A stretch of DNA of 64,000 nt, from positions 62,001 to 126,000 of the forward strand of contig CATXID010000004.1 in the NCBI GenBank assembly GCA_958369225.1, in the 5' to 3' direction. Both the position numbers and the translations under genes were made by a program. Shown piece after piece: positions 8,081-16,627 of this stretch (positions within the stretch are counted from its first letter, which is position 1; every line of letters begins with the position of its first letter). Below the pieces are notes generated by a model. That model had not been told where the DNA came from and ran no database searches. It worked only from the letters and a program-made list of their open reading frames with translations. Origin of the DNA: an uncultured Collinsella sp. (GTDB lineage: Bacteria > Actinomycetota > Coriobacteriia > Coriobacteriales > Coriobacteriaceae).

Positions 8081-8221
8081 TCATCGGGTTGCTTCACGGC
8101 AACAGGTTTTTATCACGCACGCGCGGCTACTTCATACCGTGGTGCCCGGGCTTTGGTAGCACATGTCCGGGTTGGTTTTGGAGGATGACCCCGCGCGGAG
8201 GCAAACCACAGGAGGTTTAAC

Positions 8222-8950
8222 ATGGCTACCAAGATTAATATCCGCACCCTGCTCGAGGCCGGCTGCCACTTCGGTCACCAGACCCGTCGCTGGAACCCCA
8301 AGATGAAGCCGTTCATCTTCGGTGAGCGCAACGGCATCTACATCCTCGACCTCAAGCAGACCATCCTCGACGCCGACCAGGCCTACACCTTCGTCAAGAA
8401 CGTCGCCAAGGGTGGCAACGTTCTGTTCGTCGGCACCAAGAAGCAGGCTCAGGAGGCCGTCAAGAACGCCGCTGAGCGCGCCAACATGCCTTACATCAAC
8501 CAGCGTTGGCTCGGCGGTATGCTGACCAACTTCGTCACCATCCGCTCCCGCATCAACCGCATGGAGGAGCTCGAGGCCATGGTCGAGGACGGCCGTATGG
8601 CAGTGCTCCCCAAGAAGGAGCAGGCTGTGCTCGGTAAGGAGCTCACCAAGCTCCAGACCAACCTCGGCGGCGCCCGCGACATGAAGGGTCTGCCCCAGGC
8701 TCTCTTCGTTATCGACACGAAGCGCGAGGAGAACGCCATCAAGGAGGCTCAGCGCCTGAACATCCCCGTCGTCGCTCTGATCGACACCAACTCCGATCCC
8801 GATGAGGTCGAGTACGGCATCCCCTGCAACGATGACGCTATCTCCGCTGTCACCCTTATGTGCGAGCTCATGGCTGACGCCTGCCTCGCTGGCTCCGGCA
8901 AGGAGCAGGTCTCCGAGGCCGAGATGGCCGCTGAGCCCAAGGCCGAGTAA
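8222..8950 (+). CDS. rpsB: 30S ribosomal protein S2
   Basis: 242 residues. The N-terminus MATKINIRTLLEAGCHFGHQ and the RWLGGMLTNF and NIPVVALIDTNSDP segments identify S2, which joins late to the 30S head/body junction. AGGAGG (8210-8215) lies 6 nt before ATG 8222. Paired with tsf downstream in the almost universal rpsB-tsf order. The long leader suggests feedback control, as known for S2 in several bacteria. Confidence 0.98.
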   Translation: MATKINIRTLLEAGCHFGHQTRRWNPKMKPFIFGERNGIYILDLKQTILDADQAYTFVKNVAKGGNVLFVGTKKQAQEAVKNAAERANMPYINQRWLGGMLTNFVTIRSRINRMEELEAMVEDGRMAVLPKKEQAVLGKELTKLQTNLGGARDMKGLPQALFVIDTKREENAIKEAQRLNIPVVALIDTNSDPDEVEYGIPCNDDAISAVTLMCELMADACLAGSGKEQVSEAEMAAEPKAE

Positions 8951-8995
8951 ATCAGTCTTAGTTAATTCTTTTTCATCTCTTTGAAAGGAACCACA

Positions 8996-9865
8996 ATGGC
9001 CCAGATTACCGCCGCTATGGTCAAGCAGCTCCGCGAGATGACCGACTCCCCGATGATGGAGTGCAAGAAGGCTCTCGTCGAGGCTGACGGCGACATGGAC
9101 GCCGCTGTCGACGTTCTGCGCAAGAACGGCCTCGCCAAGGCTGCCAAGAAGGCTGGCCGTGAGACCAACGAGGGCGCTGTCGCCGCGTTCGTCTCCGAGG
9201 ACGGCAAGACCGGCGCTCTGCTCGAGCTCTCCTGCGAGACCGACTTCGTCGGCTCCAACGCCAAGTTCACCGGCTTTGCTTCCAAGGTCGCTGAGGTTGT
9301 CGCTACCACCGAGCCTGCTGACGTCGACGCTCTGCTCGAGAAGCCGATGGGCGAGGAGACCGTTTCCTCCGAGCTCACCGAGATGATTCACATCATGGGC
9401 GAGAACATGAAGATCTCCCGTTTCGCCGCCCGCAAGGCCGAGAACGGCGCTCTCGCTTCTTACATCCACATGGGTGGTAAGATTGGCGTCCTCGTCGAGT
9501 TCGCTTTCGAGAAGGCCGAGACCGCTCAGGCTGAGTCCTTCAAGACCTTTGCTCACGACGTTGCCCTTCAGGTTGCCGCCGTCGCCCCGATCTGCGCTAC
9601 CCGCGATCAGGTTCCGGCCGAGACCGTCGAGCACGAGAAGCAGATCTACATGGCTCAGGCTGCCGAGTCCGGCAAGCCCGAGGCTATCCAGGAGAAGATG
9701 GCTGTTGGCCGTCTGGAGAAGTTCTACAAGCAGTCCGTGCTCACCGAGCAGGAGTTCATCAAGGACAGCTCCCTCACCATCAAGAAGTACGCTGAGCAGG
9801 TCTCCAAGGAGCTTGGCGACACCATTACCGTCGTTGCCTTTGACCGTCTGGTCCGTGGCGAGTAA
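8996..9865 (+). CDS. tsf: elongation factor Ts
   Basis: 289 residues. EF-Ts is the nucleotide exchange factor of EF-Tu. It shows the N-terminal UBA-like MAQITAAMVKQLREMT, the TDSPMMECKKALVEADGDMD motif with the DFV contact (SCETDFVGSN), and a full dimerisation/core region. ATG 8996 follows GAAAGGAACC; the upstream 8981 start is an extension into the leader. It is 45 bp after rpsB and ends at a strong terminator, so the rpsB-tsf unit is bicistronic. Confidence 0.98.
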   Translation: MAQITAAMVKQLREMTDSPMMECKKALVEADGDMDAAVDVLRKNGLAKAAKKAGRETNEGAVAAFVSEDGKTGALLELSCETDFVGSNAKFTGFASKVAEVVATTEPADVDALLEKPMGEETVSSELTEMIHIMGENMKISRFAARKAENGALASYIHMGGKIGVLVEFAFEKAETAQAESFKTFAHDVALQVAAVAPICATRDQVPAETVEHEKQIYMAQAAESGKPEAIQEKMAVGRLEKFYKQSVLTEQEFIKDSSLTIKKYAEQVSKELGDTITVVAFDRLVRGE

Positions 9866-9888
9866 ATAAGCTCTTGTAGCTGGTAATG

Positions 9889-9924
9889 AGCAGGCTGTGG
9901 GTTTTACTCACAGCCTGCTTTTTC
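9889..9924 (+). terminator. rpsB-tsf terminator
   Basis: Stem AGCAGGCTGTGGG (9889-9901) with CTCACAGCCTGCT (9907-9919), followed by a TTTTTC tail. Confidence 0.9.
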
Positions 9925-9982
9925 ATGGCTCCCCGTTAAGCCTTTGATATTATGTTGTGAGTCTAATTAAAGGAGGATCGCT

Positions 9983-10705
9983 TTGTCCGACATCCGATAT
10001 AAACGCGTGCTTCTGAAGCTCTCCGGCGAAGCGCTGATGGGCGATGGCAACTACGGCATCGACCCCAAGGTTACCGATCATCTTGCCAAGCAGGTCAAGG
10101 AGCTGCTCGCCGTTGGCCATGAGGTTGGCGTCGTTGTCGGCGGCGGCAACATTTTCCGCGGCATGGCCGGCGCCGCCGGTGGTATGGACCGCGCCCAGGC
10201 CGATTACATGGGCATGCTCGCTACCGTTATGAACGCGCTTGCCCTGCAGGATGCCTTTGAGCACAACGATGTTCCCTGCCGCGTGATGAGCGCTATCCAG
10301 ATGAACGAGATCTGCGAGCCCTATATTCGCCGTCGTGCCATCAACCACCTGTCCAAGGGCAACGTCGTTATCTTTGCCGCCGGATCGGGTAATCCGTACT
10401 TTACGACTGACACCGCCGCGGCCCTTCGTGCCTGCGAGATCGGTGCCGAGATTCTGATTAAAGCCACCAAGGTTGATGGCATCTACGACAAGGATCCCGT
10501 CAAGTGTGCCGACGCCGTCCGCTTTGACAAGATCACCTATCACGAGGTGCTCGTTCGCGGCCTGCAGGTTATGGATTCCACGGCTACGGCTCTTTGCCAG
10601 GACAACCGTATGCCCATTTTGGTCCTCAACATCGATGGCGAGGACACCGTCAAGCGCGCGCTCGCGGGTGAGCCCGTCGGCACGCTCGTCTATCAGGAGG
10701 ATTAA
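9983..10705 (+). CDS. pyrH: UMP kinase
   Basis: 240 residues. It phosphorylates UMP to UDP using ATP and belongs to the amino-acid-kinase fold. Motifs: YKRVLLKLSGEALMG at the N-terminus, GGGNIFRG, the FAAGSGNPYFTTDTAA nucleotide segment and KATKVDGIYDKDP. The start is TTG 9983, with AAAGGAGG (9969-9976) 6 nt upstream. It heads a tight cluster pyrH-frr-uppS-cdsA-dxr-rseP-ispG-proS with gaps of 0-25 bp, so nucleotide, ribosome-recycling and lipid-precursor genes are probably co-transcribed. Confidence 0.97.
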   Translation: MSDIRYKRVLLKLSGEALMGDGNYGIDPKVTDHLAKQVKELLAVGHEVGVVVGGGNIFRGMAGAAGGMDRAQADYMGMLATVMNALALQDAFEHNDVPCRVMSAIQMNEICEPYIRRRAINHLSKGNVVIFAAGSGNPYFTTDTAAALRACEIGAEILIKATKVDGIYDKDPVKCADAVRFDKITYHEVLVRGLQVMDSTATALCQDNRMPILVLNIDGEDTVKRALAGEPVGTLVYQED

Positions 10706-10707
10706 GC

Positions 10708-11244
10708 ATGGCAGAGAACATCACCGCCCACATGGACAAGTCGCTCGAGTCCCTCAAGCACAACTTCTCCAAGGTCCGTACTGGCCGCGCTAGCGCCAAC
10801 ATCCTGTCTGACATCACCGTCGACTACTACGGTGTTCCCACGCCCGTCACGCAGGTTGCCGCCGTTAAGACCCCCGAGGCCCACATGCTGCTTATCGAGC
10901 CATGGGATAAGGCGCTCATTAATGCCATCGTCAAGGCCATCAGTGCCTCCGACCTGGGCATTACCCCCAACTCCGATGGTACCGTCGTACGTCTGCCGTT
11001 CCCGGCTCCCACCGAGGAGCGTCGTCGCGAGCTCGTTAAGGAGTGCCGCGAGTACGCCGAGCAGGCCAAGGTCTCCATCCGCAACATCCGCCGCGACTTT
11101 AACAACAAGCTCGAGCGCGATGAGGAGCTCACCGAGGACGATGTCCGTCGCGAGCAGGCCAAGGTCCAGAAGCATACCGATGAGTATGTCGCCAAGGTCG
11201 AGGAGCTTCTGAAGGAAAAAGAAGCCGAGGTCATGGAGATCTAA
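10708..11244 (+). CDS. frr: ribosome recycling factor
   Basis: 178 residues. RRF splits post-termination ribosomes together with EF-G. The FSKVRTGRASANILSDITVDYYG segment and the C-terminal DEYVAKVEELLKEKEAEVMEI three-helix tail are typical. The ribosome-binding AGGAGG lies inside the 3' end of pyrH, 2 bp upstream of the gene, implying coupled translation. Confidence 0.97.
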   Translation: MAENITAHMDKSLESLKHNFSKVRTGRASANILSDITVDYYGVPTPVTQVAAVKTPEAHMLLIEPWDKALINAIVKAISASDLGITPNSDGTVVRLPFPAPTEERRRELVKECREYAEQAKVSIRNIRRDFNNKLERDEELTEDDVRREQAKVQKHTDEYVAKVEELLKEKEAEVMEI

Positions 11245-11245
11245 G

Positions 11246-12040
11246 GTGCAATACGACGAGCATAAACTGGTCGAGTACTTTGCCGACGCCCCTGCGGGCG
11301 TCGGTTTTTCCGACCTTGACCTCAATAACATTCCGCACCATATTTCGTGCATCATGGACGGCAACGGCCGTTGGGCCACGGCGCGCGGTCTTGCCCGCAC
11401 CGAAGGCCACAAGGCCGGCATCGTCTCGCTGCGCGAGGTCATTACCGCCTGCGTGCGCCTGGGCGTCGACGTGCTTTCGGCCTATGCGTTTTCGACCGAA
11501 AACTGGAATCGCCCGCAGCATGAAGTCAACGTTTTGATGCACTTGTTTGCCAAGACGTTTATCGATGAGCTACCGCTGCTTAAGCGCGAGAACGTTCGCG
11601 TTGTCTTTTTGGGTGATATTTCCGCGCTGCCCAAGAAGACCCGCGACGTCTTTGAGCGCGGCCTTGCCGAGTGCGCCGACCATACCGGTATGACGCTGGC
11701 GCTGGCCGTTAACTACGGTGCCCGTGCCGAGATCACCCGTGCTGTCCGCCAGATTGCACTTGATGCCGCCGCTGGTAAGATCGATCCCGCCGCTATCGAC
11801 GATGATATGGTTGCTTCGCACCTGTACACCGCCGGTCTTCCCGATCCGGAGCTCGTGATTCGCACTTCTGGCGAGTTGCGTCTTTCGAACTATCTGCTGT
11901 GGCAGGTTGCTTATTCCGAGTTTTATGTCACCGATACCTATTGGCCCGACTTTGATCGTTGGGGCCTTGTCGACGCCATTTTGGCCTACCAGGGTCGCGA
12001 CCGTAGGTTTGGTGGACTGAGTAAGACCGAGGAGGCTTAA
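11246..12040 (+). CDS. uppS: isoprenyl (undecaprenyl) diphosphate synthase
   Basis: 264 residues. A cis-prenyltransferase making the C55 lipid carrier for cell-wall synthesis from IPP and FPP. Motifs: HISCIMDGNGRWA with the catalytic Asp, YAFSTENWNRP, and the C-terminal ELVIRTSGELRLSNYLLWQ and EFYVTDTYWPDF. The start is GTG 11246, 1 bp after the frr stop, so translation is likely coupled. Its substrate pathway (dxr, ispG) is encoded in the same cluster. Confidence 0.96.
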   Translation: MQYDEHKLVEYFADAPAGVGFSDLDLNNIPHHISCIMDGNGRWATARGLARTEGHKAGIVSLREVITACVRLGVDVLSAYAFSTENWNRPQHEVNVLMHLFAKTFIDELPLLKRENVRVVFLGDISALPKKTRDVFERGLAECADHTGMTLALAVNYGARAEITRAVRQIALDAAAGKIDPAAIDDDMVASHLYTAGLPDPELVIRTSGELRLSNYLLWQVAYSEFYVTDTYWPDFDRWGLVDAILAYQGRDRRFGGLSKTEEA

Positions 12041-12042
12041 TC

Positions 12043-12957
12043 GTGTCCGAACGTCCCAAGGCATCCGCTCCCAAGGCGCCTGCTTCCGCGAAGCCCGCGC
12101 GTAAGGCTGCCGCTGCAGGAGCGCCTGCAGCGAAGGGCAGCTCCGGTTCGTGGCTAGCGGGCTTTATCACCCGTGCCGCCGCCGGTATCGTCTATGCCGT
12201 TGTTTTTATCCTGTGCCTGGTTTTGGGTATTGTGCCCACGGCCATCTTCGTGTCCGTCATGAGCGGTCTGTGCTGCTACGAGTTCTTCCGCATGACGAGG
12301 CTCGACGGCAAGGTTGCCAACGAGCGCCTTGGTATCGCTGCCGCCGTGCTCTTTCCGCTCTCGGCACTGGGCGATTCACTGCTGTTGAACGCCCTGCTGT
12401 TCGCTTTGATGCTTGCGGTTGGTATCTGGTATGTTTGGTCTCCGCGCACTCGCATCTCTGACGTTGCCGTGACGCTCATGGGCCCTATCTACACCGGCTT
12501 TATGCTGTCGGCTATCGTGCTGCTGCGCGATGCCGTGCCTGGTTTTGCCGGCGCCCTGCTTTCGGTGGGCGTTTGCGCGTCCCTTTGGGTCTCCGACTCG
12601 TTTGCCTATATCGTGGGCAGCCGCATCGGCAAGCATAAGATGGTTCCCAAGATCTCTCCCAAAAAGAGCTGGGAAGGCTTTGTCGGCGGCATTTTGGGCT
12701 CTGTCTTGATCTGGCTCATCCTGTGGGCGACGCACTTCTATAAGCTGAGCCTGCCCTATGCACTGCTGTGCGGTGTGGTCGTCTCCATCCTGGGCGTTAT
12801 CGGCGACCTCATCGAGTCGCGTATCAAGCGCGGTGTGGGCGTCAAAGATTCCGGTAATCTCATCCCGGGCCACGGCGGCATGCTCGACCGCAGTGATTCG
12901 CTCATCTTTGGCTGCATTACCGCGCAGCTGCTGCTGATGATCGGAGGCGTGCTGTAA
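12043..12957 (+). CDS. cdsA: phosphatidate cytidylyltransferase
   Basis: 304 residues. It converts phosphatidic acid and CTP to CDP-diacylglycerol, the substrate of PgsA encoded at 59786. Multiple membrane segments follow a ~40-residue Ala/Lys/Pro-rich cytoplasmic extension. The family signature is near the C-terminus: SRIKRGVGVKDSGNL then the HGGMLDR segment. GTG 12043 follows GGAGG (12031-12035). The low-complexity N-terminal extension is longer than in most CdsA proteins. Confidence 0.95.
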   Translation: MSERPKASAPKAPASAKPARKAAAAGAPAAKGSSGSWLAGFITRAAAGIVYAVVFILCLVLGIVPTAIFVSVMSGLCCYEFFRMTRLDGKVANERLGIAAAVLFPLSALGDSLLLNALLFALMLAVGIWYVWSPRTRISDVAVTLMGPIYTGFMLSAIVLLRDAVPGFAGALLSVGVCASLWVSDSFAYIVGSRIGKHKMVPKISPKKSWEGFVGGILGSVLIWLILWATHFYKLSLPYALLCGVVVSILGVIGDLIESRIKRGVGVKDSGNLIPGHGGMLDRSDSLIFGCITAQLLLMIGGVL

Positions 12958-14144
12958 TGGCGTATCAGACCACCTACGGTCCCGATGGGCGTCTTCGTGT
13001 TGCCATTCTGGGCTGTACGGGTTCTATCGGCACTCAGGCGCTCGACGTGTGCCGTCAGCATGCCGATCGCCTGCAGGTGACGGCGCTGTCCGTAAACTCC
13101 AGCACCTCCGAGCTCGTTGCCGCTGCCCGTGAGTTCTCGGTTCCGGCGGTTGCCGTTGCGGACGCCTCCCATGGCGCCGACGCTGTGCTGCAGGAACTGT
13201 CCGAGGGCACGGAGCTCGGCGTTGGCGCGCAGGCAGTGTGCGAGCTCGCATGCCGCGATGATGTCGACTGCGTGCTCGTGGCCATCGTGGGCGCTGCCGG
13301 TCTCGAGGCGAGCCATGCTGCCCTGACCTCGAACAAGCGTCTTGCCCTGGCCAACAAGGAGTCGCTCGTCGTCGGTGGCGATCTGCTTATGCCGTTGGCG
13401 CAGCCGGGTCAGCTTATCCCGGTCGACTCCGAGCATTCTGCCATCTACCAGTGCTATCTGGGCGAGAATCCGCGCGAGGCTCACTGCATTTGGCTTACCT
13501 GTTCGGGCGGTCCGTTCTTTGGCCGCACGCGTGACGAGCTCGATCGTGTGACGCGCGCTGATGCCCTGGCGCATCCCACGTGGGCTATGGGTGCCAAGAT
13601 CACGATTGACTCCGCCACCCTCATGAACAAAGGTCTGGAGCGTATCGAGGCCATGCATCTGTTTGGCTGCGATCTCGATTTCATTAACGTGGTCGTGCAG
13701 CGCCAGTCTAAGATTCACTCCATGGTCGAGTTTGCCGACGGCTCTGTGATGGCGCATCTCGGTGCCTCCGACATGCGCATTCCCATCCAGTTTGCCTTCT
13801 CGTATCCCGAGCGTTGGGATACGCCGGCTCCGCGTATCGATTTCCGCGAGTTAGGGCAGCTTACCTTTGACGCGGCCGATATGGATACCTTCCGCTGCCT
13901 TGCGCTGGCCGAACGTGCCGGCAAGACGGGCGGCACCATGCCGTGCGTGCTCAATGCCGCCAACGAGGTCGCCGTCGATGCCTTCCTGCATGATGGCTGC
14001 AGCTTTACCGATATCGACCGCATTGTGGAATCCTGCATGGATGCTCACGATGCGCAGACTGTCGATTCGTTTGAACAGCTTCGCGACATCGATGGCTGGG
14101 CGCGTGAAAAGGCCGCGCAGGTGCTCGCCGCAACCCGTTCTTAA
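12957..14144 (+). CDS. dxr: 1-deoxy-D-xylulose 5-phosphate reductoisomerase
   Basis: 395 residues. It converts DXP to MEP, the committed step of the MEP isoprenoid pathway, with NADPH and a divalent metal. The NADPH-binding ILGCTGSIGTQALDV is at residues ~17-31; ALANKESLV, VDSEHSA and MGAKITIDSATLMNKGLE are active-site motifs. ATG 12957 overlaps the cdsA stop by one base (TAATG). The order uppS-cdsA-dxr-rseP is widely conserved. Confidence 0.97.
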   Translation: MAYQTTYGPDGRLRVAILGCTGSIGTQALDVCRQHADRLQVTALSVNSSTSELVAAAREFSVPAVAVADASHGADAVLQELSEGTELGVGAQAVCELACRDDVDCVLVAIVGAAGLEASHAALTSNKRLALANKESLVVGGDLLMPLAQPGQLIPVDSEHSAIYQCYLGENPREAHCIWLTCSGGPFFGRTRDELDRVTRADALAHPTWAMGAKITIDSATLMNKGLERIEAMHLFGCDLDFINVVVQRQSKIHSMVEFADGSVMAHLGASDMRIPIQFAFSYPERWDTPAPRIDFRELGQLTFDAADMDTFRCLALAERAGKTGGTMPCVLNAANEVAVDAFLHDGCSFTDIDRIVESCMDAHDAQTVDSFEQLRDIDGWAREKAAQVLAATRS

Positions 14145-14169
14145 CCCATAAGGATTGCTTTTTCGTTTT

Positions 14170-15531
14170 ATGGATACTGTTCTGAGCGTTCTCTCATCGG
14201 TCTTTTGGGGCCTGCTGATGCTTTCCGTCCTCGTGTTTTTGCATGAGGGCGGCCACTTTTTGGCGGCGCGTGCCTGTGGCGTCCGGGTGACCGAGTTCTT
14301 CTTGGGCCTGCCGTGTCGCTTTGATATCCACCACACGTCGCGTCGCATCGGCACCAAGTTTGGCGTGACGCCGCTGCTGCTGGGTGGCTATGCTGCCATT
14401 TGCGGCATGGATCCGACCGACGTTTCGTGCGCCGACCGCGTGCTTGCGGCCATCTATCACCACGGCCGGGTGACGGTGGCCGATCTTGCCGTCGAGCTTG
14501 AGCTGTCCGAGGAGGATGTGCTCGAGGCCTGTGCTTTGCTGTTGGGCTGGGGCTCCATCGCTCCCTGGTATGAAGAAGGGGAAAAGCCTTCGCCCAGTTA
14601 CTATCCCACCAAGTACCAGACCTTGCCGCGTGACGCGGCGGGTTATACCACCTTTGACGGCCGTCGGTTCGATCGCGAGCATGCGACTGCTGAGGGCGAT
14701 GTATGGGAGCTGCCGTGCGGCGAGGCTGAATTCCTTGCACGCGAGCGCTCGCACACCTATTTGGGCCAGGGCTTTGTTAAGCGTGCCTTTATGCTGCTTG
14801 CGGGCATTATCGTCAATATCCTGACGGGCTTTTTGCTCCTTATGAGCATCTATTCCATCGCCGGTGTCACGGTGCCGGTGGATACCAATGTGATCGGCCA
14901 GGTTGACGAAGGCTCGATTGCCGCCTCGGCGGGAATCGAGGGCGGCGACGCGATCCTTTCGGTCGACGGAGTATCGTGCTCTACCTGGATGGACGTTTAC
15001 GATGCCATCGGCAAGGCTGCCGGTAAGGACGATATCGCCATTGAGTACGAGCGTGACGGCAAGCAGCATTCGACCACGGTTGCGCTCAAAGAGGATGAGC
15101 GCCTAGGCGTGTATGCCTCTACGCAGGTGGTTCGTTTAGACCCCATCACGTCGGCTCGCCTGTCGTTCTCCTATGTCGTGCAGACGGCGGAGGGTGTGAT
15201 GCGTCTGCTCCAGCCGCAGCATACGATGGAGATTCTCGATCAGTCCTCTTCGATCGTGGGTATTAGCGTTATGTCCTCACAGGCTGCTGCTGCCGGCCCT
15301 GCCACGTTCCTTTCGTTTGCCGCCCTCATTTCATTCTCGCTTGGCTTTATGAACCTGCTGCCCATCCCGCCACTCGATGGCGGCAAGCTGGTCATCGAGA
15401 TCATTCAGAAGATTGCGGGCCGCGAGCTTCCGCTCAAGGTCCAGACGATTGTGAGCTATGTGGGCATCGCGCTCTTTGCGCTGCTGTTTGTCTATATGCT
15501 TCGTTCCGACATCCTTCGATTTATTCTGTAG
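14170..15531 (+). CDS. rseP: M50 site-2 protease (RseP-like) with an inserted domain
   Basis: 453 residues. An intramembrane zinc metalloprotease family that cleaves transmembrane regulators. HEGGHF (HExxH) near residue 24, a C-terminal LLPIPPLDGG near 395 supplying the second metal-ligand region, and a PDZ domain at ~240-285 (GQVDEGSIAASAGIEGGDAIL). Between the first membrane region and the next transmembrane segment (~207-235) there is an insert of about 100 residues; residues ~88-133 (RVLAAIYHHGRVTVADLA and following) look like a winged helix. The start is uncertain: ATG 14170 has only a distant AAGGA (14150-14154), while TTG 14155 is too close to it. Confidence 0.9.
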   Translation: MDTVLSVLSSVFWGLLMLSVLVFLHEGGHFLAARACGVRVTEFFLGLPCRFDIHHTSRRIGTKFGVTPLLLGGYAAICGMDPTDVSCADRVLAAIYHHGRVTVADLAVELELSEEDVLEACALLLGWGSIAPWYEEGEKPSPSYYPTKYQTLPRDAAGYTTFDGRRFDREHATAEGDVWELPCGEAEFLARERSHTYLGQGFVKRAFMLLAGIIVNILTGFLLLMSIYSIAGVTVPVDTNVIGQVDEGSIAASAGIEGGDAILSVDGVSCSTWMDVYDAIGKAAGKDDIAIEYERDGKQHSTTVALKEDERLGVYASTQVVRLDPITSARLSFSYVVQTAEGVMRLLQPQHTMEILDQSSSIVGISVMSSQAAAAGPATFLSFAALISFSLGFMNLLPIPPLDGGKLVIEIIQKIAGRELPLKVQTIVSYVGIALFALLFVYMLRSDILRFIL

Positions 15532-15544
15532 GGGAGTGTTTGGA

Positions 15545-16627
15545 TTGTCTTTATCCCATCCTTTGCCTCGCGAGCTGACGCGTCCCGTGCATGTGGGCGG
15601 CGTGCAGATTGGTGGCGGCGCGCCGGTGGTGGTCCAATCCATGACCTGCACCGATACCGCCGATGCCCAGTCAACGCTTGCGCAAGTGTGCGCGTTGGCG
15701 CAGGCTGGCTGCGATATCGTGCGCGTGAGCGTGCCCACCGAGGCCGCGCTTGAGGGTTTCCGCACCATCTGCGCCGAGTCTCCGGTGCCGATTGTCGCCG
15801 ATATCCACTTTAACCATAAGCTCGCCATTGGTGCCGTTGAGGCCGGTGCTGCCAAGCTGCGCATCAATCCCGGCAATATCGGCGATTGGGCCAAGGTTGA
15901 CGCGGTGATCGATGCTGCGGGTGCCGCGGGCTGTGCGATTCGTATCGGCGTCAACGCCGGTTCGCTTGAGCAGGATATCGCCGAGCGCGACGACCTCACG
16001 CAGCCCGAAAAGCTTGTGATGTCGAGCGAGCGTTTCGTCAAGCATTTTGAAGACCGCGGCTTTACGAACATTGTGCTTTCGGCCAAGGCCCATAGCGTGC
16101 AAACGACGCTCGATACCTATCGAGCCCTGTCCCGTGAGATTCCCCACGTTCCGCTTCACCTGGGCGTAACCGAGGCGGGTACCAAGCTGCAGGGCACCAT
16201 CAAGAGCTCGGTGGGCCTTGGTATCCTGCTGTCTGAGGGTATCGGTGACACCATGCGCGTCTCGCTCACGGCCGATCCAGTTGAGGAGCCGCCGGTCGCC
16301 TGGGGAATTTTGCAGTCGCTGGGCCTGCGTCGCCGCGGTCCCGAGATTGTCTCGTGCCCCACGTGCGCCCGCTGTCAGGTTAACCTGATTCCTATCGCCG
16401 AGGAAGTAACCGAGCGGCTTAAGTACTATACCGCGCCGCTTTCGATTGCCGTCATGGGATGTGCCGTTAATGGCCCCGGTGAGGCTTCTGATGCCGACCT
16501 GGGCGTTGCTTGCGGACGTGGTCAGGCCCTGCTCTTTTCGCATGGCCAGATCATTGGTAAAGTAGCTGAGGATCAAATTGTCGACGCGCTTATGGCCGAG
16601 GTTGACAAGCTTATTGAGGAGAAATAA
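15545..16627 (+). CDS. ispG: 4-hydroxy-3-methylbut-2-enyl diphosphate synthase (flavodoxin)
   Basis: 360 residues. A [4Fe-4S] enzyme that converts MEcPP to HMBPP in the MEP pathway. VVQSMTCTDT at the N-terminus, VPIVADIHFN, RINPGNIG, and the cluster cysteines in SCPTCARCQ plus the VMGCAVNGPGEA segment are present. TTG 15545 is 9 nt after GGGGAG (15531-15536); GTG 15536 is an in-frame alternative that would overlap the ribosome-binding site. The M50 protease gene ends 13 bp upstream. Confidence 0.95.
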   Translation: MSLSHPLPRELTRPVHVGGVQIGGGAPVVVQSMTCTDTADAQSTLAQVCALAQAGCDIVRVSVPTEAALEGFRTICAESPVPIVADIHFNHKLAIGAVEAGAAKLRINPGNIGDWAKVDAVIDAAGAAGCAIRIGVNAGSLEQDIAERDDLTQPEKLVMSSERFVKHFEDRGFTNIVLSAKAHSVQTTLDTYRALSREIPHVPLHLGVTEAGTKLQGTIKSSVGLGILLSEGIGDTMRVSLTADPVEEPPVAWGILQSLGLRRRGPEIVSCPTCARCQVNLIPIAEEVTERLKYYTAPLSIAVMGCAVNGPGEASDADLGVACGRGQALLFSHGQIIGKVAEDQIVDALMAEVDKLIEEK

